Of a DNA stretch of 29,952 nucleotides, positions 23,590 through 29,952 are shown one piece after another. The first letter of the stretch is position 1. Every line of letters begins with the position of its first letter. Source of the DNA: JBGTIS01 sp041745535 (GTDB lineage: Bacteria > Bacteroidota > Bacteroidia > Cytophagales > Cyclobacteriaceae); assembly GCA_041745535.1 (NCBI GenBank), contig JBGTIS010000035.1:1-29952 (forward strand). Direction: 5' to 3'. Under the pieces are notes generated by a model that made no database searches, was not told the DNA's origin, and worked only from the letters and a program-made list of their open reading frames with translations. A program made the position numbers and the translations under genes.

Positions 23590-24621
23590 CTAATCAGGCG
23601 TATAACTCATATATTTTTCGATGGTATCTTCCACAGCTTTGAAGGGCATTTTTTCTTTCAGGTACAAATGCTTAGACACTACAGAATCCTGCCAGGTATT
23701 GTTACCATTTTCATCGACATCGCAAAATCCTGGTACTACTTCAAAGTAATCCAGATTTCCGCGCACCGCGGTAAGCACCGCGGTTTGGTCCCAGCTCATG
23801 CGTGCGCTGGCCTCCTCCAGTTCCAGCGCGAAGGCATACACATCTTTCACTGGATTTCCCTCCTCTTTTTTCTGAATAAGTTCATCGCCTGTCAGAATTT
23901 CATTACCGATTTCAAATCCGCTGAAAATAACAGTGGTAGGCCAGTTTTCTGTAACATATTGTGTGGAAACAGAATCCATATAAAAATTAAACTCCCGACC
24001 ACCGGGAAATTGTCCGCCCATTACTACCAGTTTTTTTACTTTTTCATTTACCAGGTCGGTGCCATTCAATGTGGAATACACATCGGGTTTTGATTGGAGC
24101 AAATTGGCCAGATTGGTAAGAAAACCTACTGTAACAATCGTAACAGATTTACTTTTCTGACTGGTCAGAATTTTTCGGTAGAGGGCAACAGCATCTGGTG
24201 CCTGGTTATTATTTTTCAAATCGTGCGGATACTTACCGACTATATATTCAGGCCAATGGAATGAAGACCCCATGGAAACACCGCTGGATTTGGGTACACC
24301 AATGGGTAAATCTGGTCGGTTATAGAAGGTATTGATCAGGTCTATAACCGGGGCTACCAGCGAATCTTTGTTGGAAGCCATGGTAGCCAGTATATCTGCT
24401 TCATTTTTATTGGCCAATGCATGTAACACAGCCAAAGCCCCTACATCATCATAATCTGGGCCCATATCGGTATCAAAAATAATTTTTACTGGAACCGCCT
24501 GGGCAGGCCCTACTATTTTTACTTTTTCATTTTTTTTATGGAAACACCCTCCGGCACCTATCAACCCTACTAACAGGAAAATCAACTGCTTTTTAAATCG
24601 TATTGAATTATGCATTACCAT
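23590..24621 (-). CDS. Nucleoside hydrolase (IUNH family), lipoprotein
   Basis: The 343-residue protein starts with a lipoprotein signal (QLIFLLVGLIGAGGC; Cys26), then IIFDTDMGPDYDDVGALAVL, the D-x-D-x-x-x-D-D calcium-binding motif of inosine/uridine nucleoside hydrolases. VTVGFLTNLANLLQSKPD, KLVVMGGQFPGGREFNF and FSGFEIGNEI are further family stretches, and WDQTAVLTAVRG supplies the late Asp. It cleaves the N-glycosidic bond of a nucleoside or related riboside and is probably exposed outside the inner membrane. Start ATGs at 24621 and 24615 are both possible. It is the last member of a same-strand run after the amidase, with a 144-bp gap, so co-transcription is possible but not sure. Substrate is not known. 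Confidence 0.9.
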   Translation of the reverse strand: MVMHNSIRFKKQLIFLLVGLIGAGGCFHKKNEKVKIVGPAQAVPVKIIFDTDMGPDYDDVGALAVLHALANKNEADILATMASNKDSLVAPVIDLINTFYNRPDLPIGVPKSSGVSMGSSFHWPEYIVGKYPHDLKNNNQAPDAVALYRKILTSQKSKSVTIVTVGFLTNLANLLQSKPDVYSTLNGTDLVNEKVKKLVVMGGQFPGGREFNFYMDSVSTQYVTENWPTTVIFSGFEIGNEILTGDELIQKKEEGNPVKDVYAFALELEEASARMSWDQTAVLTAVRGNLDYFEVVPGFCDVDENGNNTWQDSVVSKHLYLKEKMPFKAVEDTIEKYMSYTPD

Positions 24622-24765
24622 TAATTAATAAAACGCTTTTTGTTTTTGCTTATGATAAAACAATAATACAGTTGATAAAATCCTTTTAAAAGAAAATTGC
24701 GTTTTTTCTACCCGCCTGCTGTATTTATGTGCATAAATTCAAGTCTATACCCTAACGATATTTCA

Positions 24766-26445
24766 TTATTTTGATTGTAAATCAGGGGAAAAGTAGGGTG
24801 GGAACTTTTCATCCCATTCCGTAGCTTTCTGATAAGCATCGGCCACTGAAAGTATGGTAGCCTCATCGAATAAATTGCCCAGAAAAGTAATACTGGTAGG
24901 GCTGCCCTTTGTATTAAATCCATTGGGAACTACTACACATGGGGTGCCTGTCAGGTTGGTAATAAGTAACTGGTCGCCACCAAACGATGGTGATACGATT
25001 GCATCATAATTTTTCATGAGCTGGTACATTTCCTGTATCAGTTCAAACCGAACCCTGTTAGCCTGTACATATTCCACAGCCGGTACCAACCTGGAATTTC
25101 TGAAATAATTGGGCCAGCTATCCTGATCCTGTCGCACCAAAAGACTATCGCGGTCCGATCGGGTGAGTTCGTCAAAAGCAGCCGCACTTTCCACACCCAG
25201 AATAATCCGGAGGGCATCAATGGGGAAATTGTCGGGCAGTTCAACAGGCTCCAGCTTTGCGCCCATTTTTTCCAATACCTTTAACGAAGCCTGGTCATTA
25301 CTTTTGTTTTCATATTCTCTGTCGAACAAACTTTTCAGATACCCTATTTTTAAATTTTTAACTGAAAGGTCTGGCCGGTAATTGAAGGGAACATCCATTA
25401 AAGTAGGATCTTTTTCATCCTTCCCCCTGATTACTTCAAAAACCAGGGCGCAGTCCTGTGCTGTCCGGCAAATGGGGCCGATTTTATCCATACTCCACGA
25501 CAAGGTCATGGCCCCTGTTCGGCTCACCCTTCCGTAAGAAGACCTTAAACCGGTTACCCCGCATCGGGTTGAAGGAGATACGATGGAACCCAGCGTTTCC
25601 GTTCCGATGGCAAAGGCCACCAACCCGGCTGAAGTGGCCGCTGCGGAACCAGCTGAAGAGCCACTGGACCCTTCCTGTAAATTCCAGGGATTTTTAGTGG
25701 TTCCACCAAACCACACATCCCCCATGGCCAAGGCACCCATAGATAGTTTGGCCACTAATATTGCTCCTGCATCGTTGAGTTTTCGCGCTATGGTAGCCGT
25801 TTCTTTTAGTACCTGATCGCGGAAAGGCGCTGCTCCCCAGGTAGTTTTGGTACCTTCCACCGCCAGCAGGTCTTTAATGCCATAAGGAATGCCGTGCAGT
25901 GGACCCCGGTAATGGCCTGCCGCTATTTCTTCATCCGCTTTTTTTGCCTGATCCAGCGCGCTTTGTTCCAATAAGGTAATGGTACAGGCCAGCGTATCGC
26001 TATACTGTTTGAGCCTCGCCAGATACAGCGTAGTAAGTTGCAGGGAAGAAATTTGTTTGGTTTTGATCAGGACAGAAAGTTCAGCTACGGAATAAAAGGT
26101 CAGTGCCTCCGGATTTTCAGGCACTTTAACTTGTGGCAGATTCCATTGGATTTCCTGCTGTACGGTATCGGTTGTAAATCCGATTGGAACCGGATTAAAT
26201 AGCAGTGCCGGAATCACATCAAAGGGTACCGCGTACTGATGAAGCATCTCGTAACTCTCCAGGTTCCGCATCATACCGGCAATCAGCGAATCGCGCTCAC
26301 TTTCTGTGAAGTGAAGGTCGTAAAATGGGGTAATAGCTTCCACAGCTTTGGAAACGTCTTTAGAAACCGCATTCTGACCGACCACCCAATCAGGAAGTAA
26401 GATCAGCAGACACAAATAAAAAACAAATTGGTAGTTGTTTTTCAT
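24766..26445 (-). CDS. Exported amidase (amidase-signature family)
   Basis: This 559-residue amidase-signature enzyme has an N-terminal signal peptide (FVFYLCLLILLPDWVVGQ). The Ser-cisSer-Lys triad is present: Lys in GIPYGIKDLL, the cis-Ser in the GSSGSSAGSAAATSAG region and the nucleophile Ser in GTETLGSIVSPS. The family hydrolyses amide bonds of diverse substrates, including GatA in tRNA charging. The signal peptide, absence of GatB/GatC neighbours and an N-terminal extra ~110-residue region point to a catabolic or exported role rather than GatA. It follows the SnoaL-like gene by 9 nt. Substrate is unknown. Confidence 0.92.
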   Translation of the reverse strand: MKNNYQFVFYLCLLILLPDWVVGQNAVSKDVSKAVEAITPFYDLHFTESERDSLIAGMMRNLESYEMLHQYAVPFDVIPALLFNPVPIGFTTDTVQQEIQWNLPQVKVPENPEALTFYSVAELSVLIKTKQISSLQLTTLYLARLKQYSDTLACTITLLEQSALDQAKKADEEIAAGHYRGPLHGIPYGIKDLLAVEGTKTTWGAAPFRDQVLKETATIARKLNDAGAILVAKLSMGALAMGDVWFGGTTKNPWNLQEGSSGSSAGSAAATSAGLVAFAIGTETLGSIVSPSTRCGVTGLRSSYGRVSRTGAMTLSWSMDKIGPICRTAQDCALVFEVIRGKDEKDPTLMDVPFNYRPDLSVKNLKIGYLKSLFDREYENKSNDQASLKVLEKMGAKLEPVELPDNFPIDALRIILGVESAAAFDELTRSDRDSLLVRQDQDSWPNYFRNSRLVPAVEYVQANRVRFELIQEMYQLMKNYDAIVSPSFGGDQLLITNLTGTPCVVVPNGFNTKGSPTSITFLGNLFDEATILSVADAYQKATEWDEKFPPYFSPDLQSK

Positions 26446-26454
26446 AGGTTATTT

Positions 26455-26838
26455 TTAGTACATTTTGTTATTGTTTGCCGAACTTTCAGGAATTAGCTGA
26501 ATGGCATCCCAATGCTCTACGATTTTTCCATGGCTGTCAAACCTGAAAAAGTCCATGGTTACGTATTCCTCATTGTTCGGCCAGATTTGATGGGTATGCA
26601 GGGCTACTAAATCACCTTCAGAAACCGCGCGAACAAATTCAATCGATTTATTCGGATATTCTTTGGCCATTCTCTCAAAATAGGCGATAAAAGACGCTTT
26701 TCCATCACCAACTGCCGGATTGTGCTGGATATATTCAGCACCCACATACAACTCAGTAGCTTTTCCGGGATTTCCTTCATACGCCATTTTGTAAAATGCT
26801 ATGGCATGCTGCTTGTTTTGATTTTCCTTTGTATCCAT
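26455..26838 (-). CDS. SnoaL-like (NTF2-fold) polyketide-cyclase-type protein
   Basis: The 127-residue protein has the NTF2/SnoaL pattern: AIAFYKMAYEGNPGKATELY, then EYIQHNPAVGDGKASFIAYF, and the end FFRFDSHGKIVEHWDAIQLI. The Y-I-Q-H-N-P motif and E-H-W-D near the end are typical of the SnoaL-like group, annotated as predicted aldol-condensation-catalysing enzymes, though few have a proved activity. It lies 15 nt after the DUF3052-like gene and 9 nt before the amidase gene, so the three are likely one operon. Role is not decided; it may act on a small organic substrate with the amidase. Confidence 0.85.
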   Translation of the reverse strand: MDTKENQNKQHAIAFYKMAYEGNPGKATELYVGAEYIQHNPAVGDGKASFIAYFERMAKEYPNKSIEFVRAVSEGDLVALHTHQIWPNNEEYVTMDFFRFDSHGKIVEHWDAIQLIPESSANNNKMY

Positions 26839-26853
26839 AATTATTTTTTTTAA

Positions 26854-27327
26854 TCAGCCTTCTTTATTCCAACTTTTCGTTCTTGATTTCCCTTTGGTAG
26901 TCATTGCCATTTTCTCACTTCTGGTCATTAACTTGATATAATCCACTTTTCTGAACCTGAGCGCACTCCAGTCGTTATCTATGGCTACTGCCCTTACCCC
27001 TTCCAGCCCGATTTTTCCCAACATATCCCAACCATTATCTCTGTTAATTGCAGCTTTGTATTTTTTGGAAGTGCCTTTGGGATAGGCAAACCAGATGATT
27101 CCATCATCTTTCAATTTTTTTTCGATAACAGCAGCTATTTTATCAATCTCTGCTTTGGCCGTTACGAAAGCCAGCAGAAATTCCAGTTTTTCACTACGGT
27201 GGATGTCTGTCTTAATAAGGGTAACCTTTTTCATCGCTTCCACCTCACTGATAAATTCCTGAGGGAAATTTACAATGTAAATTTCATTTTGACCTTTGTA
27301 ATTTAGTTTCTTGAAAAGTGGTGTCAT
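26854..27327 (-). CDS. DUF3052-like small soluble protein
   Basis: The 157-residue protein contains IIWFAYPKGTSKKYKAAINR, GWDMLGKIGLEGVRAVAID and NDWSALRFRKVDYIKLMTR, which together resemble DUF3052-type proteins (a D-W-S-A-L-R-F-R motif close to the end). Function of the family is unknown. The C-terminus is strongly basic (TTKGKSRTKSW). It is the first gene of the minus-strand run with the SnoaL-like and amidase genes; no convincing promoter is seen upstream. I rely on remembered family motifs, so the family name should be checked. Confidence 0.7.
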   Translation of the reverse strand: MTPLFKKLNYKGQNEIYIVNFPQEFISEVEAMKKVTLIKTDIHRSEKLEFLLAFVTAKAEIDKIAAVIEKKLKDDGIIWFAYPKGTSKKYKAAINRDNGWDMLGKIGLEGVRAVAIDNDWSALRFRKVDYIKLMTRSEKMAMTTKGKSRTKSWNKEG

Positions 27328-27641
27328 TTGTTATTTTTAAAAGTTTCTTGATATTCCAATATATTGTTTTTATCATATCGAATCCAACTGCCTTTTTTTT
27401 ACGAAAGATACAGAATACTTATCATTTTTCATTTTGAAAGCATGCGGTAATGGTTGCATATAGGGTTCCCACACATTATTTTAATGGAATATCAGCAGTA
27501 TAAAATTTTGTCCCTTCTGCCGGATTTTGTATATTGATAAAAGCCCACATGTGCTTTGCACAAAATGCTTTTCATTCTCTTTTGTATGCTGCTGTGAGAT
27601 AGGTATGTGAATCTCATCAGACAGGTTATTCTAAAATAAAT
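27328..27641. other. Divergent intergenic region, no gene seen
   Basis: This region separates the minus-strand operon from the slipin gene and should hold both promoters. I see no clean TAnnTTTG box with a matching -33 element; TAGGTATG at 27600-27607 is a one-mismatch match with poorly placed TTTG. No ORF or strong repeat is evident. Confidence 0.4.
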
Positions 27642-28385
27642 ATGATGACGCTTCCATTTATTCTTGGTATGATACTCGCAATCTTCCTGTTATCAGGCAT
27701 ACGGGTTATTTTTGAATACAAAAGGGCTATAAAATTCCGGTTTGGCAAGTATGTCACAACCCTGCAACCCGGGCTCAGGTGGATCATTCCCATCATAGAA
27801 ACCATTCAGACGGTAGATATTCGGGTAATTACCATCAACATTGATTCTCAGGAGGTGATGACCGAAGATAACGTGCCCTGCAGTATCGACGGGGTGGTGT
27901 TTTTCAGGGTTGAGAATCCCGAAAAGGCGGTACTGGAAGTAGAGCAATACCGGTTTGCCATTATGCAATTGTCGCAGGCGGCTTTGCGGGATGTATGTGG
28001 GAAAGTGGAACTGGATACCATATTATCGAAGCGAGAGGAAATGGGCAAAAACATCAAATCTATTGTGGAAAAAGAAACGATGGCATGGGGTATTGTGATT
28101 ATTGGCATGAAAATCAAAGACATTCAACTGCCCGATAATATGCGGCGCATGATGGCGAATCAGGCGGAAGCGGAACGCTCCCGACGCGCACGCGTCATTC
28201 TTGCCCTGGCAGAGGAACAGGCCGCTGGCAACCTGCTGGCCGCCGGTAAAATCATTGACCAGTCGCCCTCTGCCATTAAGTTACGGCTATACCAAACGCT
28301 GGCCAATATCGCTTCTGAAAAGAATTCCACCATTCTGTTCCCCTTCCCCGAAGAGGTATTACCCAGGGAACCAAAGAAAGATTAA
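27642..28385 (+). CDS. Slipin / stomatin-like SPFH-domain membrane protein
   Basis: The 247-residue protein has an N-terminal membrane hairpin (LPFILGMILAIFLLSGIRVI), then the SPFH core: FEYKRAIKFRFGKYVTTLQP, TQ/TV-type strands, SQEVMTEDNVPCSIDGVVFF and VEQYRFAIMQLSQAALRDV. The coiled-coil end has NQAEAERSRRARVILAEE-like sequence and SPSAIKLRLYQTLANIASEK. Stomatin-family slipins form oligomers in membrane microdomains and often lie next to an NfeD protease partner; none is seen here. A 34-codon membrane microprotein follows within 90 bp. The start is ATG 27642 (a second ATG follows directly). Confidence 0.93.
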   Translation: MMTLPFILGMILAIFLLSGIRVIFEYKRAIKFRFGKYVTTLQPGLRWIIPIIETIQTVDIRVITINIDSQEVMTEDNVPCSIDGVVFFRVENPEKAVLEVEQYRFAIMQLSQAALRDVCGKVELDTILSKREEMGKNIKSIVEKETMAWGIVIIGMKIKDIQLPDNMRRMMANQAEAERSRRARVILALAEEQAAGNLLAAGKIIDQSPSAIKLRLYQTLANIASEKNSTILFPFPEEVLPREPKKD

Positions 28386-28471
28386 TCATATGAAAAGGTT
28401 TTAGCGCTTGGCTAAACCCGAACAAATCCTTCCTCGTAAAAGAAAATAACTCTTTTCTATTACTATTCAAT

Positions 28472-28576
28472 ATGAAAAAAAGCGGATTATCATCCCTCAT
28501 CAAAGGCGAATTGCTCGCCTATGTGATGCTGGCCCTCATTACCCTGGTGATCTATCTGATTACGCTGCTGTTTTAG
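28472..28576 (+). CDS. 34-residue single-span membrane microprotein
   Basis: ATG 28472 to TAG 28576 encodes a short peptide: a basic start (MKKSGLSSLIKGELLAY) followed by one hydrophobic helix (VMLALITLVIYLITLLF) that ends at the stop. This positive-inside then hydrophobic layout is that of a small membrane protein, and it lies 86 bp after the slipin gene on the same strand, so a shared transcript is plausible. The family is unknown. It may modulate the slipin or another membrane protein; this is guesswork. A chance ORF with such a clean membrane helix is possible but less likely. Confidence 0.5.
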   Translation: MKKSGLSSLIKGELLAYVMLALITLVIYLITLLF

Positions 28577-28617
28577 TATTTTAAAGCAATAACAATGCTC
28601 CCACTCACCCGCTACCG

Positions 28618-28634
28618 CAGGATAATGCATCCTG
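28618..28634. terminator. Short hairpin after the microprotein gene
   Basis: CAGGAT, loop AATGC and ATCCTG form a perfect 6-bp stem about 42 nt past the microprotein stop. No T tract follows, so it is only a weak candidate terminator for the slipin transcript. Confidence 0.3.
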
Positions 28635-28739
28635 TGATGGTAAATGAAAAGTAGGATTCTATCTGGAAATAGTGGGGGCTTGATTCCATTACAATTGTAG
28701 AGTCTACACAGACGGACGGTGCCCTGTTGTTCATGGTCG

Positions 28740-28763
28740 GCACTGGACAGGGATGTCCAGCGC
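28740..28763. repeat. GC-rich inverted repeat (10-bp arms, one mismatch)
   Basis: GCACTGGACA, loop GGGA and TGTCCAGCGC pair with one A-C mismatch, which becomes a G-U pair on the minus strand. It lies 29 nt past the stop of the 82-aa minus-strand gene, so it could be its terminator or a structural element. A separate palindrome TGTAGA-G-TCTACA is at 28698-28710. Confidence 0.4.
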
Positions 28764-28791
28764 CAGTTGGGCTTGAACTCTATCACTCTAC

Positions 28792-29040
28792 TTATTTCCA
28801 GTTCAAGTGAAGATTCCTGTATGAACTCAATTCTGCTATTCTTCTCTCTATCTCAATGTTGAGTTTTATCCTGATCATCAGTCGTTTTATCCAACTTCTC
28901 TCGCTCATAAGTATCAGAGAATACCTATCCTTTACGTTCTTTTTTATTTCAGCAACTTTACTAGCGAATTCAGGCGTGCTCTCAAATCTTTCTCTGCCAT
29001 CAGCTATAATTCTAGTTTTTTCAGCCATTTTCTTATTCAT
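28792..29040 (-). CDS. Small hypothetical protein (82 aa), helical and basic
   Basis: This ATG-started 82-residue frame encodes a strongly charged helical protein. It starts MNKKMAEKTRIIADGRERFE, continues with STPEFASKVAEIKKNVKDRY and ends with an IEIERRIAELSSYRNLH stretch. The pattern of a helical ATP-E-like middle and a basic-then-acidic final helix is seen in small orphan proteins, but I cannot name a family. It precedes the 217-aa gene's 3' side on the same strand, separated by an inverted-repeat spacer, so the two may be unlinked cassette-like units. It may be genuine. Confidence 0.55.
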   Translation of the reverse strand: MNKKMAEKTRIIADGRERFESTPEFASKVAEIKKNVKDRYSLILMSERSWIKRLMIRIKLNIEIERRIAELSSYRNLHLNWK

Positions 29041-29049
29041 GTTTAGTTG

Positions 29050-29100
29050 GTTTTTACATGGTTGGTAACGGCCGATGCATGTGTGGGCCGTCTTGTTAGC
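29050..29100. repeat. GGCC inverted-repeat spacer, weakly attC-like
   Basis: The sequence GGTAACGGCCGATGCATGTG, then TGGGCCGTCTTGTTAGC, contains TAAC...GTTA outer pairs and an inner GGCC...GGCC pair. The GTTAGCT end resembles the GTTRRRY core of integron attC sites with one mismatch; the TAAC side fits RYYYAAC poorly. It separates two unrelated unknown genes. I take it as a possible recombination or cassette-boundary site, not a proven one. Confidence 0.25.
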
Positions 29101-29139
29101 TGTTTTATTTTCGTTTTACATTTTGACTACTTAGAGCAT

Positions 29140-29793
29140 TTAGCTTTCTAGCTTTTCAGAGCTAGGCTCACATATGCATTTTGTTAAGTGCTTTTTTATT
29201 TTCTCCATGATTGCTTCAGCATACATTTCAATGTCATTGACAGATTTTAGCTCATCCTGATAATATGAATAATAAAAATCGTCAGTTCGTCTAATAGGCT
29301 TGAAACTTAAAATAATCGGATGTATTAATTCACAGATACCTTCTGCCTCCTTTTCTAAGATTATAGCCTCACAATACTGATTCATCCTTTTCGCAATGTG
29401 ATGCTTGAATGCAGTTGTATCAAATAAATGACTAACTGATGATAAGTTTGCTATGATATCAAGAATACCCCATTTTTTACCAACCTGTATATCCAGATAA
29501 ACCGTAATGTGACTCGTTTCGTCGCTTATCTTCAAGAACTCTGGATCATCTGGAGGAATTATATTTAACGAACCAGTCTTATTAAAAAAGTAATCTTCCC
29601 CTCCTTTAAAACCTGACTTTATGAGTACATTTTCGTGTTCTAATATTCTGGCAGGTTCCCATTCACGGGATTTAGGCAATTTCTTTTTGTTCTTTATTCT
29701 TTTTTCTATGTCTAATATTTTTTCTAAGTCAGAAAGAATGTTGTCAACATTCTCAGCCTTAAAAATTATTTCATACGAGTAGATAATAGACAT
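29140..29793 (-). CDS. Hypothetical protein (217 aa), no family recognised
   Basis: The ATG-started 217-residue frame encodes a soluble, mixed alpha/beta protein. It opens MSIIYSYEIIFKAENVDNIL, an edge strand, then has a Lys-rich loop and EPARILEHENVLIKSGFKGG. Later parts contain TSHITVYLDIQVGKKWGILD and a Cys/His-containing end (KHLTKCICEPSSEK). No signal peptide, membrane helix or catalytic motif is evident. Base composition is more AT-rich than the enzyme genes, and it is bordered on its 3' side by a GGCC inverted repeat and on its 5' side by ACATAACATCCGGATAACC. That setting suggests an accessory or transferred gene. Function is unknown; start at 29793 is chosen for the first in-frame ATG. 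Confidence 0.7.
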   Translation of the reverse strand: MSIIYSYEIIFKAENVDNILSDLEKILDIEKRIKNKKKLPKSREWEPARILEHENVLIKSGFKGGEDYFFNKTGSLNIIPPDDPEFLKISDETSHITVYLDIQVGKKWGILDIIANLSSVSHLFDTTAFKHHIAKRMNQYCEAIILEKEAEGICELIHPIILSFKPIRRTDDFYYSYYQDELKSVNDIEMYAEAIMEKIKKHLTKCICEPSSEKLES

Positions 29794-29952
29794 CTTTTTT
29801 TAATTGCACATAACATCCGGATAACCGCCATAAAGTATCCCACCAAATTAATGGAATAATCAACACCACACAAACAAGAATTTATTTATACTGACCTTAG
29901 CCTCATATATAAATACTAGAAAAATTTCTGTGGAAGGGACGAATAACAGTTT

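Noticed and set aside
28490..28786. A 98-codon minus-strand ORF
   Set aside because: It runs antisense through the microprotein gene and two hairpins, with a His/Gln/Cys-rich composition typical of shadow frames.
1..29952. CRISPR array, toxin-antitoxin pair, phage or secretion gene cluster
   Set aside because: No regularly spaced direct repeats, no paired small genes with toxin motifs and no phage or secretion-apparatus genes were seen.

Overview
The window looks like chromosomal DNA of a Bacteroidota member, probably Cytophagales-like. The reasons are a type IX secretion (T9SS) C-terminal sorting domain, a FecI-type sigma/FecR pair, a predicted lipoprotein AGE-family epimerase, a secreted sulfatase, AT-rich spacers and some TAnnTTTG promoter-like boxes. 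This is inferred from gene content; no rRNA or marker gene is present, and I see no tRNA, CRISPR array or phage module.

Region 1 (about 1-14,000) is a sugar and sugar-acid catabolic neighbourhood in visible decay. It opens with the 5' end of an IS transposase beside the 3' remnant of another transposase. Intact genes are a creatininase-family amidohydrolase, a GH15 glucoamylase/trehalase, a PdxA2-like dehydrogenase, a zinc alcohol dehydrogenase paired with an esterase-D-like hydrolase, an SDR dehydrogenase and a cellobiose-2-epimerase-like lipoprotein. Between them lie broken genes: a redoxin tail; a tetronate (DUF1537) kinase that kept its first ~21 codons and its last two thirds but lost about 100 codons between; the tail of an unidentified gene just upstream of that kinase; a frameshifted FecI-like sigma factor; a frameshifted FecR stub joined to a piece of a hydroxypyruvate-isomerase-like gene and then to a piece of a CehA-like metallohydrolase; and a T9SS-exported protein with a Trp-to-amber stop at codon 36. 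ORF calling alone hides most of these.

Region 2 (about 14,000-23,500) is largely intact: a secreted sulfatase divergent from an FMN-dependent lactate-oxidase-like enzyme, an SLC13/DASS-type transporter with TrkA_C domains, a K+-channel-like protein with an unusual TLGTGD filter, a large membrane/coiled-coil protein with three internal repeats, and an Rrf2 regulator with four clustered cysteines. Several strong inverted repeats look like transcription terminators.

Region 3 (about 23,500-29,952) holds a minus-strand gene run (DUF3052-like, SnoaL-like, exported amidase, lipoprotein nucleoside hydrolase), a plus-strand slipin followed by a 34-residue membrane microprotein, and two unknown minus-strand genes bordered by inverted-repeat sequence that faintly resembles gene-cassette boundaries.

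I found no clear new defence or biosynthetic system. The most notable result is the cluster of gene stubs joined end to end, which records repeated deletions in a carbohydrate-acid locus. Single-base indels could be sequencing errors, but the ~100-codon deletion and the three-gene mosaic cannot be explained by one-base errors.
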